Of a DNA stretch of 22,069 bases, positions 15,704-22,069 are shown one piece after another (the stretch's first letter is position 1; every line of letters starts with the position of its first letter). Under the pieces are notes generated by a model that was not told the DNA's origin, did no database searches, and saw only the letters and a program-made list of their open reading frames with translations. This stretch comes from an uncultured Oscillospiraceae bacterium (GTDB lineage: Bacteria > Bacillota > Clostridia > Oscillospirales > Acutalibacteraceae), in contig CABQLY010000022.1 of the NCBI GenBank assembly GCA_902465155.1, positions 1-22,069 on the forward strand, written 5' to 3'. The position numbers were made by a program, and so were the translations under genes.

Positions 15704-16756
15704 TTGAAAATGACCTTTCGCTGGTATGGGGAGTCTGACCCGGTCACACTGACCCAGATCCGGCAAATTCCAACCGTAAGCGGTGTTGTTAGCGCGGTGT
15801 ACGATGTGCCGGTTGGCGAAGTTTGGCCGCAGGAAAAAATTAACGCCTTAAAGCAAACGGCAAACCAAAACGGCTTAGCGTTTGAGGTGGTAGAAAGCGT
15901 GCCGGTGCACGAGGATATTAAGCTTGGCGCCCCAAAGGCCGACGAATACATAGACGCGTACTGCGAAAACATTCGCCGGTTAGGCGCCGCCGGTGTGCGC
16001 TGCATTTGCTACAACTTTATGCCGGTGTTTGACTGGCTGCGCAGCGACTTAGCCATGCCACACCCAGACGGCTCGAACGGTTTGGCCTATGTAAACAAAA
16101 CCGTTTTGGCCATGAACCCGCAAAAAAGCGAGCTTTCTCTTCCGGGGTGGGATGAAAGCTACACCAAAGAGCAGCTTGGCGCCCTGCTGGAGGCCTACCG
16201 CACCGTTGGCGAGGAGCAGCTTTGGCAGAATTTAGAGCACTTTTTAAGCCGCATTATTCCAGTAGCCGAGCAGGCCGGCGTTTTAATGGCCATTCACCCG
16301 GACGACCCGCCGTGGGGCATTTTTGGCCTGCCGCGGATTATTACCGGGGAGGAAAATATTGCCCGCTTTTTAAAGCTTTACAACAGTAAGGCCAACGGCT
16401 TAACCTTTTGCACCGGCTCTTTAGGCTGCACGCCCGAAAACAACCTGATCTCCATGATCCACCGGTTTAAGGGCCGTATTCATTTTGCGCACCTGCGTAA
16501 TGTAAAATGGGACGGCGTGCGTGATTTTCACGAAACGGCACACCCCTCGGCCTGCGGCTCGTTAGATCTGTTTGAAATTGTAAACGCCTTAGTAAGCACC
16601 GGCTTTAACGGCTATGTTCGGCCGGATCACGGCCGCATGATCTGGGGCGAAAGCGGCCGACCGGGCTACGGCCTTTACGACCGCGCCTTAGGCGCCACCT
16701 ACCTTGCCGGATTATTTGAGGCGGTAGAAAAACAAAACAGGAGGAACGCCCAATGA
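15704..16756 (+). CDS. uxuA: Mannonate dehydratase (UxuA)
   Basis: UxuA removes water from D-mannonate to give 2-keto-3-deoxy-D-gluconate in cytoplasmic hexuronate breakdown. The 350-residue protein has the expected N-terminus MTFRWYG and VPVGEVWP, and a complete set of metal-site residues: H198 (in HPDDPPW), C236 (in CTGSLGC), H263 (in HFAHLRN) and D308-H309 (in RPDHGR). These match the known site of Streptococcus ManD in order and spacing. HETAHPSACGS (276-286) is also conserved. The length fits the shorter Bacillota type. The TTG start at 15704 is preferred on ribosome-site spacing; ATG at 15710 is the alternative. It is first in the operon, downstream of an activator-type promoter, and its TGA overlaps the next ATG (ATGA). 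Confidence 0.96.
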   Translation: MKMTFRWYGESDPVTLTQIRQIPTVSGVVSAVYDVPVGEVWPQEKINALKQTANQNGLAFEVVESVPVHEDIKLGAPKADEYIDAYCENIRRLGAAGVRCICYNFMPVFDWLRSDLAMPHPDGSNGLAYVNKTVLAMNPQKSELSLPGWDESYTKEQLGALLEAYRTVGEEQLWQNLEHFLSRIIPVAEQAGVLMAIHPDDPPWGIFGLPRIITGEENIARFLKLYNSKANGLTFCTGSLGCTPENNLISMIHRFKGRIHFAHLRNVKWDGVRDFHETAHPSACGSLDLFEIVNALVSTGFNGYVRPDHGRMIWGESGRPGYGLYDRALGATYLAGLFEAVEKQNRRNAQ

Positions 16757-17607
16757 CCTTGTTAAAGCTTTGCGCCTTTGCCGATGAGAGCAGCCCCACC
16801 GTTGCCGGGCAGGTAGAGGCCCTGCAGCGCAACCACATTAAATTGTTAGAGGCCCGAAATGTAGACGGCGTAAACATTTCAAAGCTAACGCCCAGCGGGG
16901 CAAAAGCGCTGAAAAACACGCTGGATAAAAATGGCCTGGCGGTTTGGAGCTTAGGTTCCCCCTTAGGCAAAATAGACCTAACGGCCGACTTTGCCCCCCA
17001 CCTGGAGCTGTTTAAACAAAGTTTAGAAACCGCCCGCATTTTAAACGCAAAATGCATTCGCCTATTCAGCTTTTTTACCAAGGATTACAGCTCTGCCGCG
17101 TTGGACGAGGTTTGCCGCCGGTTAAATTTGTTTTTAGAGGCGGCCAAGGGCAGCGGCGTGTTTGTTTGCCACGAAAACGAAAAAGGCATTTACGGCGATG
17201 TTGCCGCGCGCTGCCTGCAGCTGCACCGGGCGCTGCCAAAGCTAAAGGGCATTTTTGACCCGGCTAACTTTGTGCAGTGCGGGCAAGATACCAAAGAGGC
17301 CTGGCAGCTGTTAGAGCCGTATATTTATTATTTTCATATTAAAGACGCGCTGCCAAACGGCCAGGTGGTTCCGGCCGGCTGCGGGGCGGGCAATTTGCCT
17401 TGGCTTATTCAGCAATACCGCAATAAAACCAACGCCTCGGGCGTTATGACCTTAGAACCGCATTTAAAAATTTTTGGCGGGTTAGCAAATTTAGAGCAGC
17501 AGGGCGAGCAAAGCAAAATAGACGATTTTGCCTACCCCACGAACGAGGCCGCTTTTGACGCCGCCGTAACCGCCGTAGAAAAAATTATAAACAGCTTAGA
17601 TTGCTAA
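16753..17607 (+). CDS. Sugar phosphate isomerase/epimerase-like TIM-barrel protein (first copy)
   Basis: This 284-residue protein has the xylose-isomerase-like (AP endonuclease 2) TIM-barrel fold. Likely divalent-metal ligands are E143 in HENEKG, D169 in FDPANF, H195 in YFHIKD and E235 in LEPHL, the usual Glu-Asp-His-Glu set at barrel strand ends. The GAGNLPW segment (211-217) is also typical. Enzymes of this fold isomerise or epimerise sugars, often next to a keto group, and some cleave 3-keto-glycosides. It starts within the uxuA stop with AGGAGG ahead of the ATG and is followed 15 bases later by a Gfo/Idh/MocA dehydrogenase. That pairing suggests it acts on the ketone the dehydrogenase makes. 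It is not closely similar to the second TIM-barrel gene of the operon. The exact reaction is unknown. Confidence 0.85.
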   Translation: MTLLKLCAFADESSPTVAGQVEALQRNHIKLLEARNVDGVNISKLTPSGAKALKNTLDKNGLAVWSLGSPLGKIDLTADFAPHLELFKQSLETARILNAKCIRLFSFFTKDYSSAALDEVCRRLNLFLEAAKGSGVFVCHENEKGIYGDVAARCLQLHRALPKLKGIFDPANFVQCGQDTKEAWQLLEPYIYYFHIKDALPNGQVVPAGCGAGNLPWLIQQYRNKTNASGVMTLEPHLKIFGGLANLEQQGEQSKIDDFAYPTNEAAFDAAVTAVEKIINSLDC

Positions 17608-17622
17608 AAACAGGGAGCTTTT

Positions 17623-18789
17623 ATGAACAGCCTAAATATTGCCGTTATTGGCATTGGGAACATGGGGCATTTTCACGCCAAAGCAATTTACGAAAAGCAG
17701 GTTGCCGGGCTGCGGCTTGCCGCCGTTTGCGACAATGACCCGGCCGTGCTGAACGCCGCTAAGGCCGAATTTAGCGGGGTAGATTGTTATTTAGATTACC
17801 GGCAGCTGCTGCAAAGCCCAAAGGTGCAGGCGGTTATTATTGCCACCCCGCACTATTTGCACCCGGTTATTGCCTGCGCCGCGTTTCAAAACGGGCTGCA
17901 TGTGCTAACCGAAAAGCCCGCCGGTGTGCGCGTTAGCGACGCCGAGGAAATGAACGCCGCCGCCAAACAAAGCGGCAAGGTGTTTGGCATTATGTGGAAC
18001 CAGCGCACCAACAAGCTGTTTCAAAAAGCGCGCGAAATTTTAAAAACCGGCCAGCTCGGCACCCCCAAGCGCCTGGTTTGGATTATAACCAACTGGTACC
18101 GCACGCAGGGGTATTACAACTCCGGCAGCTGGCGGGCCACTTGGGCCGGCGAGGGCGGCGGCGTTTTGTTAAACCAGGCGCCGCACAATTTAGACCTTTG
18201 GCAGTGGATTTTTGGAATGCCGCAAAGCATTTATGCCAGCTGCGATGTTGGCAAGTACCACCAAATTGAGGTTGAGGACGATGTAACCCTGCTGGCCAAA
18301 TACCAAAACGGCGCCACCGCAACCTTTATTACCTCTACCGGGGAGTACCCCGGCACCAACCGGCTGGAAATTAGCGGCAGCTTAGGCAAAATGGTGCTGG
18401 AAAACGGCACCTTAACGCTAACCAAAACGGCCGAGGACGAGCGGGAGTTTTGCAACAGCCGGCAGGCCAGCCCTAAAATTCCGGTTACCACTACCGTTTT
18501 TAAGGATGAACCCGGAAAAGAGCCGCACCTGCAAATTTTAGAGGATTTTGCAAAGGCCGTTTTAACCGGCAGCCCCCTGCTTGCCCCGGGGGAGCAGGGC
18601 GTTTTAGAGCTAACCCTTTCAAACGCGGCGTACCTTTCGGCCTGGACGGGCAAGCCCGTTACCCTGCCGCTGAACAACGCCGAATTTAACGCCTGCCTGG
18701 CAAAGCGCGTTGCCCATTCGGGCAAAAAGCAACCGGCAGACCCCAATGTACATTCCGAGGATCTTGCGCGCTGGCAGGTAAAATGGTAA
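17623..18789 (+). CDS. Gfo/Idh/MocA family NAD(P)-dependent oxidoreductase (first copy)
   Basis: This 388-residue protein is predicted to oxidise or reduce a hydroxyl/keto group on a sugar or cyclitol. The N-terminal Rossmann fold shows GIGNMG (10-15). The family's EKPAG follows at 97-101, with catalytic Lys98. The C-terminal domain has GGGVLLNQAPHNLDLWQW, giving candidate catalytic residues H188 and D191. ITNWYRTQGYYNSGSWRATW (155-174) matches the subgroup seen in 3-keto-sugar and inositol metabolism. By hand alignment 104 of the first 200 residues are identical, without gaps, to the operon's second dehydrogenase, so the two are paralogues. GGGAG lies five bases before the ATG. Substrate not assigned; oxidation at C3 of a glycoside or sugar acid is one reasonable hypothesis. 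Confidence 0.88.
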   Translation: MNSLNIAVIGIGNMGHFHAKAIYEKQVAGLRLAAVCDNDPAVLNAAKAEFSGVDCYLDYRQLLQSPKVQAVIIATPHYLHPVIACAAFQNGLHVLTEKPAGVRVSDAEEMNAAAKQSGKVFGIMWNQRTNKLFQKAREILKTGQLGTPKRLVWIITNWYRTQGYYNSGSWRATWAGEGGGVLLNQAPHNLDLWQWIFGMPQSIYASCDVGKYHQIEVEDDVTLLAKYQNGATATFITSTGEYPGTNRLEISGSLGKMVLENGTLTLTKTAEDEREFCNSRQASPKIPVTTTVFKDEPGKEPHLQILEDFAKAVLTGSPLLAPGEQGVLELTLSNAAYLSAWTGKPVTLPLNNAEFNACLAKRVAHSGKKQPADPNVHSEDLARWQVKW

Positions 18790-18807
18790 AAGCGTTTGTA
18801 AAAGTAC

Positions 18808-18829
18808 GGCCGGCTAAAACAAACCGGCC
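18808..18829 (+). repeat. Intergenic hairpin between the two dehydrogenase/isomerase pairs
   Basis: GGCCGG and CCGGCC form a 6-bp GC stem with a 10-base loop. No run of T follows, so it is not a standard terminator. It sits in the 79-bp gap between the first dehydrogenase and the second TIM-barrel gene and could mark an mRNA processing or stability point. Confidence 0.5.
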
Positions 18830-18868
18830 AAACCAACTTTGTTTCATTTAATTAAATGGGGGATTTTT

Positions 18869-19666
18869 ATGAAAATAGGCGCACAGCTTTACACCGTGCA
18901 CGAGCACACCAAAACGCTGCCCGACCTTGCCGAAGCCTTAAAAAAGGTGGCCGATATTGGCTACCGCTATGTGCAGGTTTCGGGCACCTGCGATTACGAG
19001 CCGGCTTGGCTAAAGGAGCAGCTTGAAAAAAACGGCCTTTGCTGCGTGCTAACGCACACCAATCCGGAAAAAATGCTGGCCGACCCGCAAAAGGTTGCCG
19101 AGGAGCACAGCGTTTTTGGCTGCAGCTACATTGGCCTTGGCGGTATGCCGGGGCTTTGGAACTTTGAGGAAAAATCGGACGACGAAATTGTAAAAGAGTT
19201 TTTAACAAATTACCGTCCGGTAATGCAAACCTTTCAAAAAAACGGCAAAAAGCTAATGTACCATAATCACCATTACGAATTTGTTCGGCTGCCGAACGGG
19301 CAGGATATGATTCACTACTTAGCCGAACGCACCGGCGAGGAGCTGGGCTTTACGCTGGATACCTACTGGGCGCAGTACGGCGGGTTTGACCCGGCCGAAT
19401 TAATTTGCGATTTAAAGGGTCGCGTACCCTGCGTGCATTTTAAAGATTTAGCCGTTACCCGCAAGCTGGTTCAGGAAAGCCGCGGCGTTATTATGGCGCC
19501 GGTTGGGGGCGGCAACCTAAACTGGCAAAAAATTATTAAGGCCTGCGAATTTGCCGGCACTAAGTACGCGCTGGTAGAGCAGGATAACAGCTACGGGGCC
19601 GACCCGTTTGGCAACCTAAAGCAAAGCTTTGAATTTTTAAAGGCCCAAGGCCTTGAGGTTGAATAA
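18869..19666 (+). CDS. Sugar phosphate isomerase/epimerase-like TIM-barrel protein (second copy)
   Basis: This 265-residue xylose-isomerase-like TIM-barrel enzyme has probable metal ligands E137 in YHNHHYEF, D164 in LDTYW, H190 in CVHFKD and E237 in LVEQDN. VGGGNLNW (212-219) is the loop before the last strands. YHNHxxEF is common in members that work with Gfo/Idh/MocA dehydrogenases on keto-sugars. The ATG at 18869 is chosen because GGGGGA lies just upstream and the fold begins at KIGAQLYT; an ATG 30 bases earlier in frame has no ribosome site. The following dehydrogenase has its ribosome site on this gene's stop codon, so the pair is translated together. Epimerisation, isomerisation or elimination on a keto-sugar is possible; the exact reaction cannot be read. 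Confidence 0.85.
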   Translation: MKIGAQLYTVHEHTKTLPDLAEALKKVADIGYRYVQVSGTCDYEPAWLKEQLEKNGLCCVLTHTNPEKMLADPQKVAEEHSVFGCSYIGLGGMPGLWNFEEKSDDEIVKEFLTNYRPVMQTFQKNGKKLMYHNHHYEFVRLPNGQDMIHYLAERTGEELGFTLDTYWAQYGGFDPAELICDLKGRVPCVHFKDLAVTRKLVQESRGVIMAPVGGGNLNWQKIIKACEFAGTKYALVEQDNSYGADPFGNLKQSFEFLKAQGLEVE

Positions 19667-19671
19667 AGGAG
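19665..19671 (+). promoter_or_regulatory. Ribosome-binding site deciding the GTG start of the second dehydrogenase
   Basis: AAAGGAG overlaps the TAA stop of the TIM-barrel gene and lies eight bases before the GTG at 19680. It excludes the in-frame TTG at 19653 inside the upstream gene. From this GTG the protein aligns residue for residue with its paralogue from position 1. Confidence 0.7.
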
Positions 19672-19679
19672 AGATAACC

Positions 19680-20834
19680 GTGCAACAGGTTAAAATTGGC
19701 ATTATTGGAATTGGTAACATGGGCAGCGGCCACCTAAAAAATTTGCAGGAGGGCAAGGTGCCGGAAATGGCTGTTGGCGCCGTTTGCGATGTAAAGCCCG
19801 AACGCCTGCAATTTGTAAAAGAAACCTACGGCGACATACCCTGTTTTGAAAGCGCCGAGGAGCTAATGAACAGCGGCTTGGTAGACGCCGTTTTAATTGC
19901 GGTGCCGCATTATTCTCACCCCCCGCTGGCAATTATGGCTATGAAAAAAGGGCTGCATGTCATGTGCGAAAAGCCGGCCGGCGTTTACACCAAACAGGTG
20001 AAGGAAATGAACGCCGTTGCAAAAACCTGCAATGTTAAATTTGGCATGATGTTTAACCAGCGCACCAACTGCGTTTACCGCAAAATGCACGAGCTGGTTC
20101 ACAGCGGAAAATACGGCGAAATTCGCCGCACCAATTGGATTATTACCAACTGGTACCGCACCCAAAGCTATTACGATTCCGGCGAATGGCGCGCTACCTG
20201 GTCGGGCGAGGGCGGCGGCGTTTTGCTAAACCAGTGCCCCCACCAGTTAGACCTTTGGCAGTGGATTTGCGGTATGCCCGAAAAAATACTGGCAAAAATG
20301 CAGTTTGGCCATTGGCACGATATTGAAGTAGAGGACGATGTAACCTGCTTTGCCACCTACAAAAACGGCGCTACCGGCGTTTTTGTAACCAGCACGGGCG
20401 ACGCCCCCGGCACCAACCGGTTTGAAATTACCTTAGACAAGGCCAAGCTGGTTTGCGAAAACGGTGAGCTTACCCTTTATGAAAACGATGTTCCTTGCTC
20501 GGTTCACATTAAAACCGAAAAGAGCGGCTTTAAAAAGCCGGAGCTGACCGAAACAAAGGTAGAAACCGACGGCGAAAATTTACAGCATGTTGGCGTGCTG
20601 CGCGCCTTTGCGGCGGCTATTTTGCGCAACGAGCCCATGGTGGCAGACGGCAGCGAGGGCATTAACGGCCTAACCATTTCTAACGCCATGCACCTTTCGG
20701 CCTTTTTAAACCGCGAGGTTACCCTGCCCATTGACGATGATTTGTATTACAGCGAGCTGCAAAAGCGCGTGGCTGCCTCTCGCCGCAAAACCAATGTGGT
20801 AGAGCAGGTTGCCAACACCGAGGGTACCTATTAA
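19680..20834 (+). CDS. Gfo/Idh/MocA family NAD(P)-dependent oxidoreductase (second copy)
   Basis: This 384-residue dehydrogenase is a paralogue of the operon's first Gfo protein. GIGNMG (10-15), EKPAG (97-101, Lys98) and GGGVLLNQCPHQLDLWQW (H188, D191) fall at identical residue numbers, and about 52% of the first 200 residues agree by hand count. The downstream half is more divergent (for example around 255-310), which may reflect a different substrate. The GTG start is supported by AAAGGAG on the previous gene's stop. It pairs with the second TIM-barrel gene as the first copy pairs with the first. Keeping both copies suggests two oxidation or reduction steps on related molecules, or an oxidise-rearrange-reduce sequence. 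It is followed by a long hairpin before uxuB. Family sure, reaction unknown. Confidence 0.88.
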   Translation: MQQVKIGIIGIGNMGSGHLKNLQEGKVPEMAVGAVCDVKPERLQFVKETYGDIPCFESAEELMNSGLVDAVLIAVPHYSHPPLAIMAMKKGLHVMCEKPAGVYTKQVKEMNAVAKTCNVKFGMMFNQRTNCVYRKMHELVHSGKYGEIRRTNWIITNWYRTQSYYDSGEWRATWSGEGGGVLLNQCPHQLDLWQWICGMPEKILAKMQFGHWHDIEVEDDVTCFATYKNGATGVFVTSTGDAPGTNRFEITLDKAKLVCENGELTLYENDVPCSVHIKTEKSGFKKPELTETKVETDGENLQHVGVLRAFAAAILRNEPMVADGSEGINGLTISNAMHLSAFLNREVTLPIDDDLYYSELQKRVAASRRKTNVVEQVANTEGTY

Positions 20835-20846
20835 TTAATTTGTTTG

Positions 20847-20882
20847 TTTTTTGGCAGGCAAGAGCCCTTGCCTGCCAAAAAA
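20847..20882 (+). repeat. Perfect 16-bp stem-loop between the second dehydrogenase gene and uxuB
   Basis: TTTTTTGGCAGGCAAG (20847-20862), the loop AGCC and its exact complement (20867-20882) form a perfect 16-bp stem. The T run comes before and the A run after on either strand, the reverse of an intrinsic terminator, so it should not stop transcription by that mechanism. It more likely protects or processes the mRNA, setting uxuB expression apart from the upstream genes. Confidence 0.8.
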
Positions 20883-20928
20883 AATAAAGCTTTTGCCCGT
20901 ACCGGGTTGTTTAAAGGAGTTTATTTAA

Positions 20929-21750
20929 ATGAAAAACATTGTAATTACCGGGGCAGGCGGCGTTTTGTGCGGCGCTTTTGCCAAGCATTTAGCCAAAAAA
21001 GGCAACGCCGTTGCCCTTTTAGACCTGAACCTAAAGGCAGCCGAGGCGGTTACGGCCGAAATTACCGCGGCAGGCGGCAAGGCCAAGGCCTACCTAACCA
21101 ATGTGCTGGAGAAAGAGGCCTTAGAGCAGGTGCACGCCCAAATTTTAAACGATTTTGGCCCCTGTGACATTTTAATTAACGGGGCAGGCGGCAACAGCCC
21201 AAAATGCACCACCGCGCACGAAACCTTTACCCCGGGCGACGAAACCGAAACCGAGCTTTCTACCTTTTTTAATTTAGATAAAGAGGGCTTTCGCTTTGTG
21301 TTTGATTTAAACCTTTTAGGCACCCTGCTGCCAACGCAGGTTTTTGCTAAAGATATGATTGGCCGCAGCGGCTGCAGCATTTTAAACATTTCTTCTATGA
21401 ACGCGTTTCGCCCGCTTACTAAAATTCCGGCCTACAGTGCGGCAAAATCGGCCGTTTCTAACTTTACGCAGTGGCTGGCGGTGCATTTTGCCGGGCAAAA
21501 TATTCGGGTAAACGCTATTGCCCCCGGCTTTTTTGTAACCGGGCAAAACAAGGCCCTGCTGTTTGATGAAAACGGCAACCCCACCCCCCGCACCAAAAAG
21601 ATTTTACAGGCTACGCCAATGGGTCGCTTTGGCAAGCCGGAGGAGCTTTTGGGCTGCCTAAGCTTTTTGCTGGATGACGCAGCCGCCGGGTTTGTTACCG
21701 GCGTTGTGATTCCGGTAGACGGCGGATTTTCGGCCTATTCCGGCGTTTAA
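20929..21750 (+). CDS. uxuB: D-mannonate oxidoreductase / fructuronate reductase, SDR type (UxuB)
   Basis: This 273-residue short-chain dehydrogenase is predicted to interconvert D-fructuronate and D-mannonate with NAD(P)H, supplying the substrate of UxuA. The cofactor motif TGAGGVLCG is at 7-15, NGAGG at 84-88, the catalytic Ser at 155-156 and Y169-x3-K173. Its long insert at about 90-120, the PMGRFGKPEELLGCLSFL segment and the closing PVDGGFSAYSGV strongly resemble Bacillus UxuB (YjmF), the SDR enzyme that in Bacillota replaces the unrelated long-chain UxuB of E. coli. AAAGGAG lies 10 bases before the ATG. It is the last gene of the visible operon, after a 94-bp gap holding a strong hairpin. 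No terminator is visible after it. It could use a related ketouronate instead. Confidence 0.9.
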   Translation: MKNIVITGAGGVLCGAFAKHLAKKGNAVALLDLNLKAAEAVTAEITAAGGKAKAYLTNVLEKEALEQVHAQILNDFGPCDILINGAGGNSPKCTTAHETFTPGDETETELSTFFNLDKEGFRFVFDLNLLGTLLPTQVFAKDMIGRSGCSILNISSMNAFRPLTKIPAYSAAKSAVSNFTQWLAVHFAGQNIRVNAIAPGFFVTGQNKALLFDENGNPTPRTKKILQATPMGRFGKPEELLGCLSFLLDDAAAGFVTGVVIPVDGGFSAYSGV

Positions 21751-22069
21751 AACGCCCCTTAAAAAACAAATTTTAAAAAGCAGCAAGCCCTAAAATATTA
21801 AACAGCTACACAACCCTTTGGGACGATACCGGCCTAAAAGCATTTTTCAACCCTTAGGAGATATTAACCCCGCCATTTTGTTTGCAGCCGCTTAAAACAT
21901 TATAAAGCGGTATATAATAGCAGCCCAAAAGCAGCGCTTTGTAAGGGCTGTTTAAGAAGTGCTTTGGGTTTTAACAAATTTAGGGCTAAAGCAGCTTATA
22001 AAGCAGCTTAAATAACCCGGCACAAAAAATAGCCAAAACTAAAAAGCGCAGCCGGGCGGCTTAAAAGCC
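21751..22069. other. Region after uxuB without a recognised gene
   Basis: I find no convincing reading frame, tRNA or terminator in this 319-bp stretch. It is AT-rich with many stop codons. It holds a TATAAT at 21913-21918 with no good -35 (17 bp upstream is GCTTAA). An inverted repeat follows at once (CAGCCC at 21921-21926, GGGCTG at 21945-21950) enclosing a smaller AAAGC/GCTTT hairpin. It may be the leader of a gene beyond the right edge. Confidence 0.45.
21988..22010. repeat. Short direct repeat near the right edge
   Basis: AAAGCAGCTTA occurs at 21988-21998 and 22000-22010, a 12-bp period. Each copy is nearly palindromic. No function is assigned; it could be a small operator for a gene to the right, or chance. 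Confidence 0.4.

Noticed and set aside
20847..20882. Intrinsic terminator after the second dehydrogenase gene
   Set aside because: The T run precedes the stem and A residues follow it on both strands, so no U tract would trail the hairpin.
20885..20915. CCCG-TAC-CGGG hairpin followed by TTGTTT upstream of uxuB as an attenuator
   Set aside because: A 4-bp stem with a three-base loop and an interrupted T run is too weak to support.
21744..21770. Terminator after uxuB (GGCG/CGCC at the stop codon)
   Set aside because: The stem is only four base pairs and no T run follows on the plus strand.
22039..22062. Minus-strand terminator for a gene beyond the right edge (AGCC/GGCT then TTTTT)
   Set aside because: The stem is four base pairs and is separated from the T run by four bases, too weak to call.

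Overview
The window looks like a chromosomal segment of a Gram-positive member of the Bacillota, probably an anaerobic, gut-type clostridium. The grounds are the AddAB helicase-nuclease (the Bacillota equivalent of RecBCD), the Bacillota-type UxuA and UxuB, a Na/Pi-PhoU fusion transporter, and primary-sigma-type promoters with a 17-bp spacer, several of them with a TG one base before the -10. Start codons are relaxed: about 6 of 14 genes appear to begin with GTG or TTG. The species cannot be named from the sequence alone. No rRNA, tRNA, CRISPR array, insertion sequence or phage gene was found.

The left half is read leftward. A strong promoter at 42-70 faces out of the window. A single-gene Na+/phosphate cotransporter unit (302-2065) has its own promoter and terminator. 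Next comes an envelope glycosylation group: a GT-C-like membrane protein (5636-7603), a DPM1-like GT2 glycosyltransferase (4503-5456), a GtrA flippase-like protein (4096-4503) and a DUF6020 membrane protein (2301-4112). It is served by two near-consensus promoters and ends at a strong terminator. This is the usual toolkit for moving a sugar from a polyprenyl-phosphate carrier onto a cell-surface polymer.

The middle (7682-15243), also leftward, holds addA and addB behind an AraC-family regulator. The three genes are packed so tightly (addB starts one base after the regulator's stop, and addA overlaps addB) that they look like one transcription unit. This couples a DNA-repair nuclease to a sugar regulator.

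A 460-bp divergent control region (15244-15703) separates this unit from a rightward sugar-acid operon. It carries back-to-back promoters, a 22-bp-spaced direct repeat and a 9-bp inverted repeat suited to AraC binding, and five tandem copies of a 20-bp unit in the regulator's leader.

The rightward operon (15704-21750) is uxuA (mannonate dehydratase), a TIM-barrel isomerase/epimerase, a Gfo/Idh/MocA dehydrogenase, a second TIM-barrel protein, a second Gfo/Idh/MocA dehydrogenase, and uxuB (fructuronate reductase). UxuB and UxuA together convert D-fructuronate through D-mannonate to 2-keto-3-deoxygluconate. The two dehydrogenase/isomerase pairs between them have no place in the textbook hexuronate pathway. 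They suggest an oxidise-epimerise or oxidise-eliminate route that feeds an unusual uronide, glycoside or sugar acid into it. This is the best candidate in the window for an undescribed pathway; its substrate is not known.
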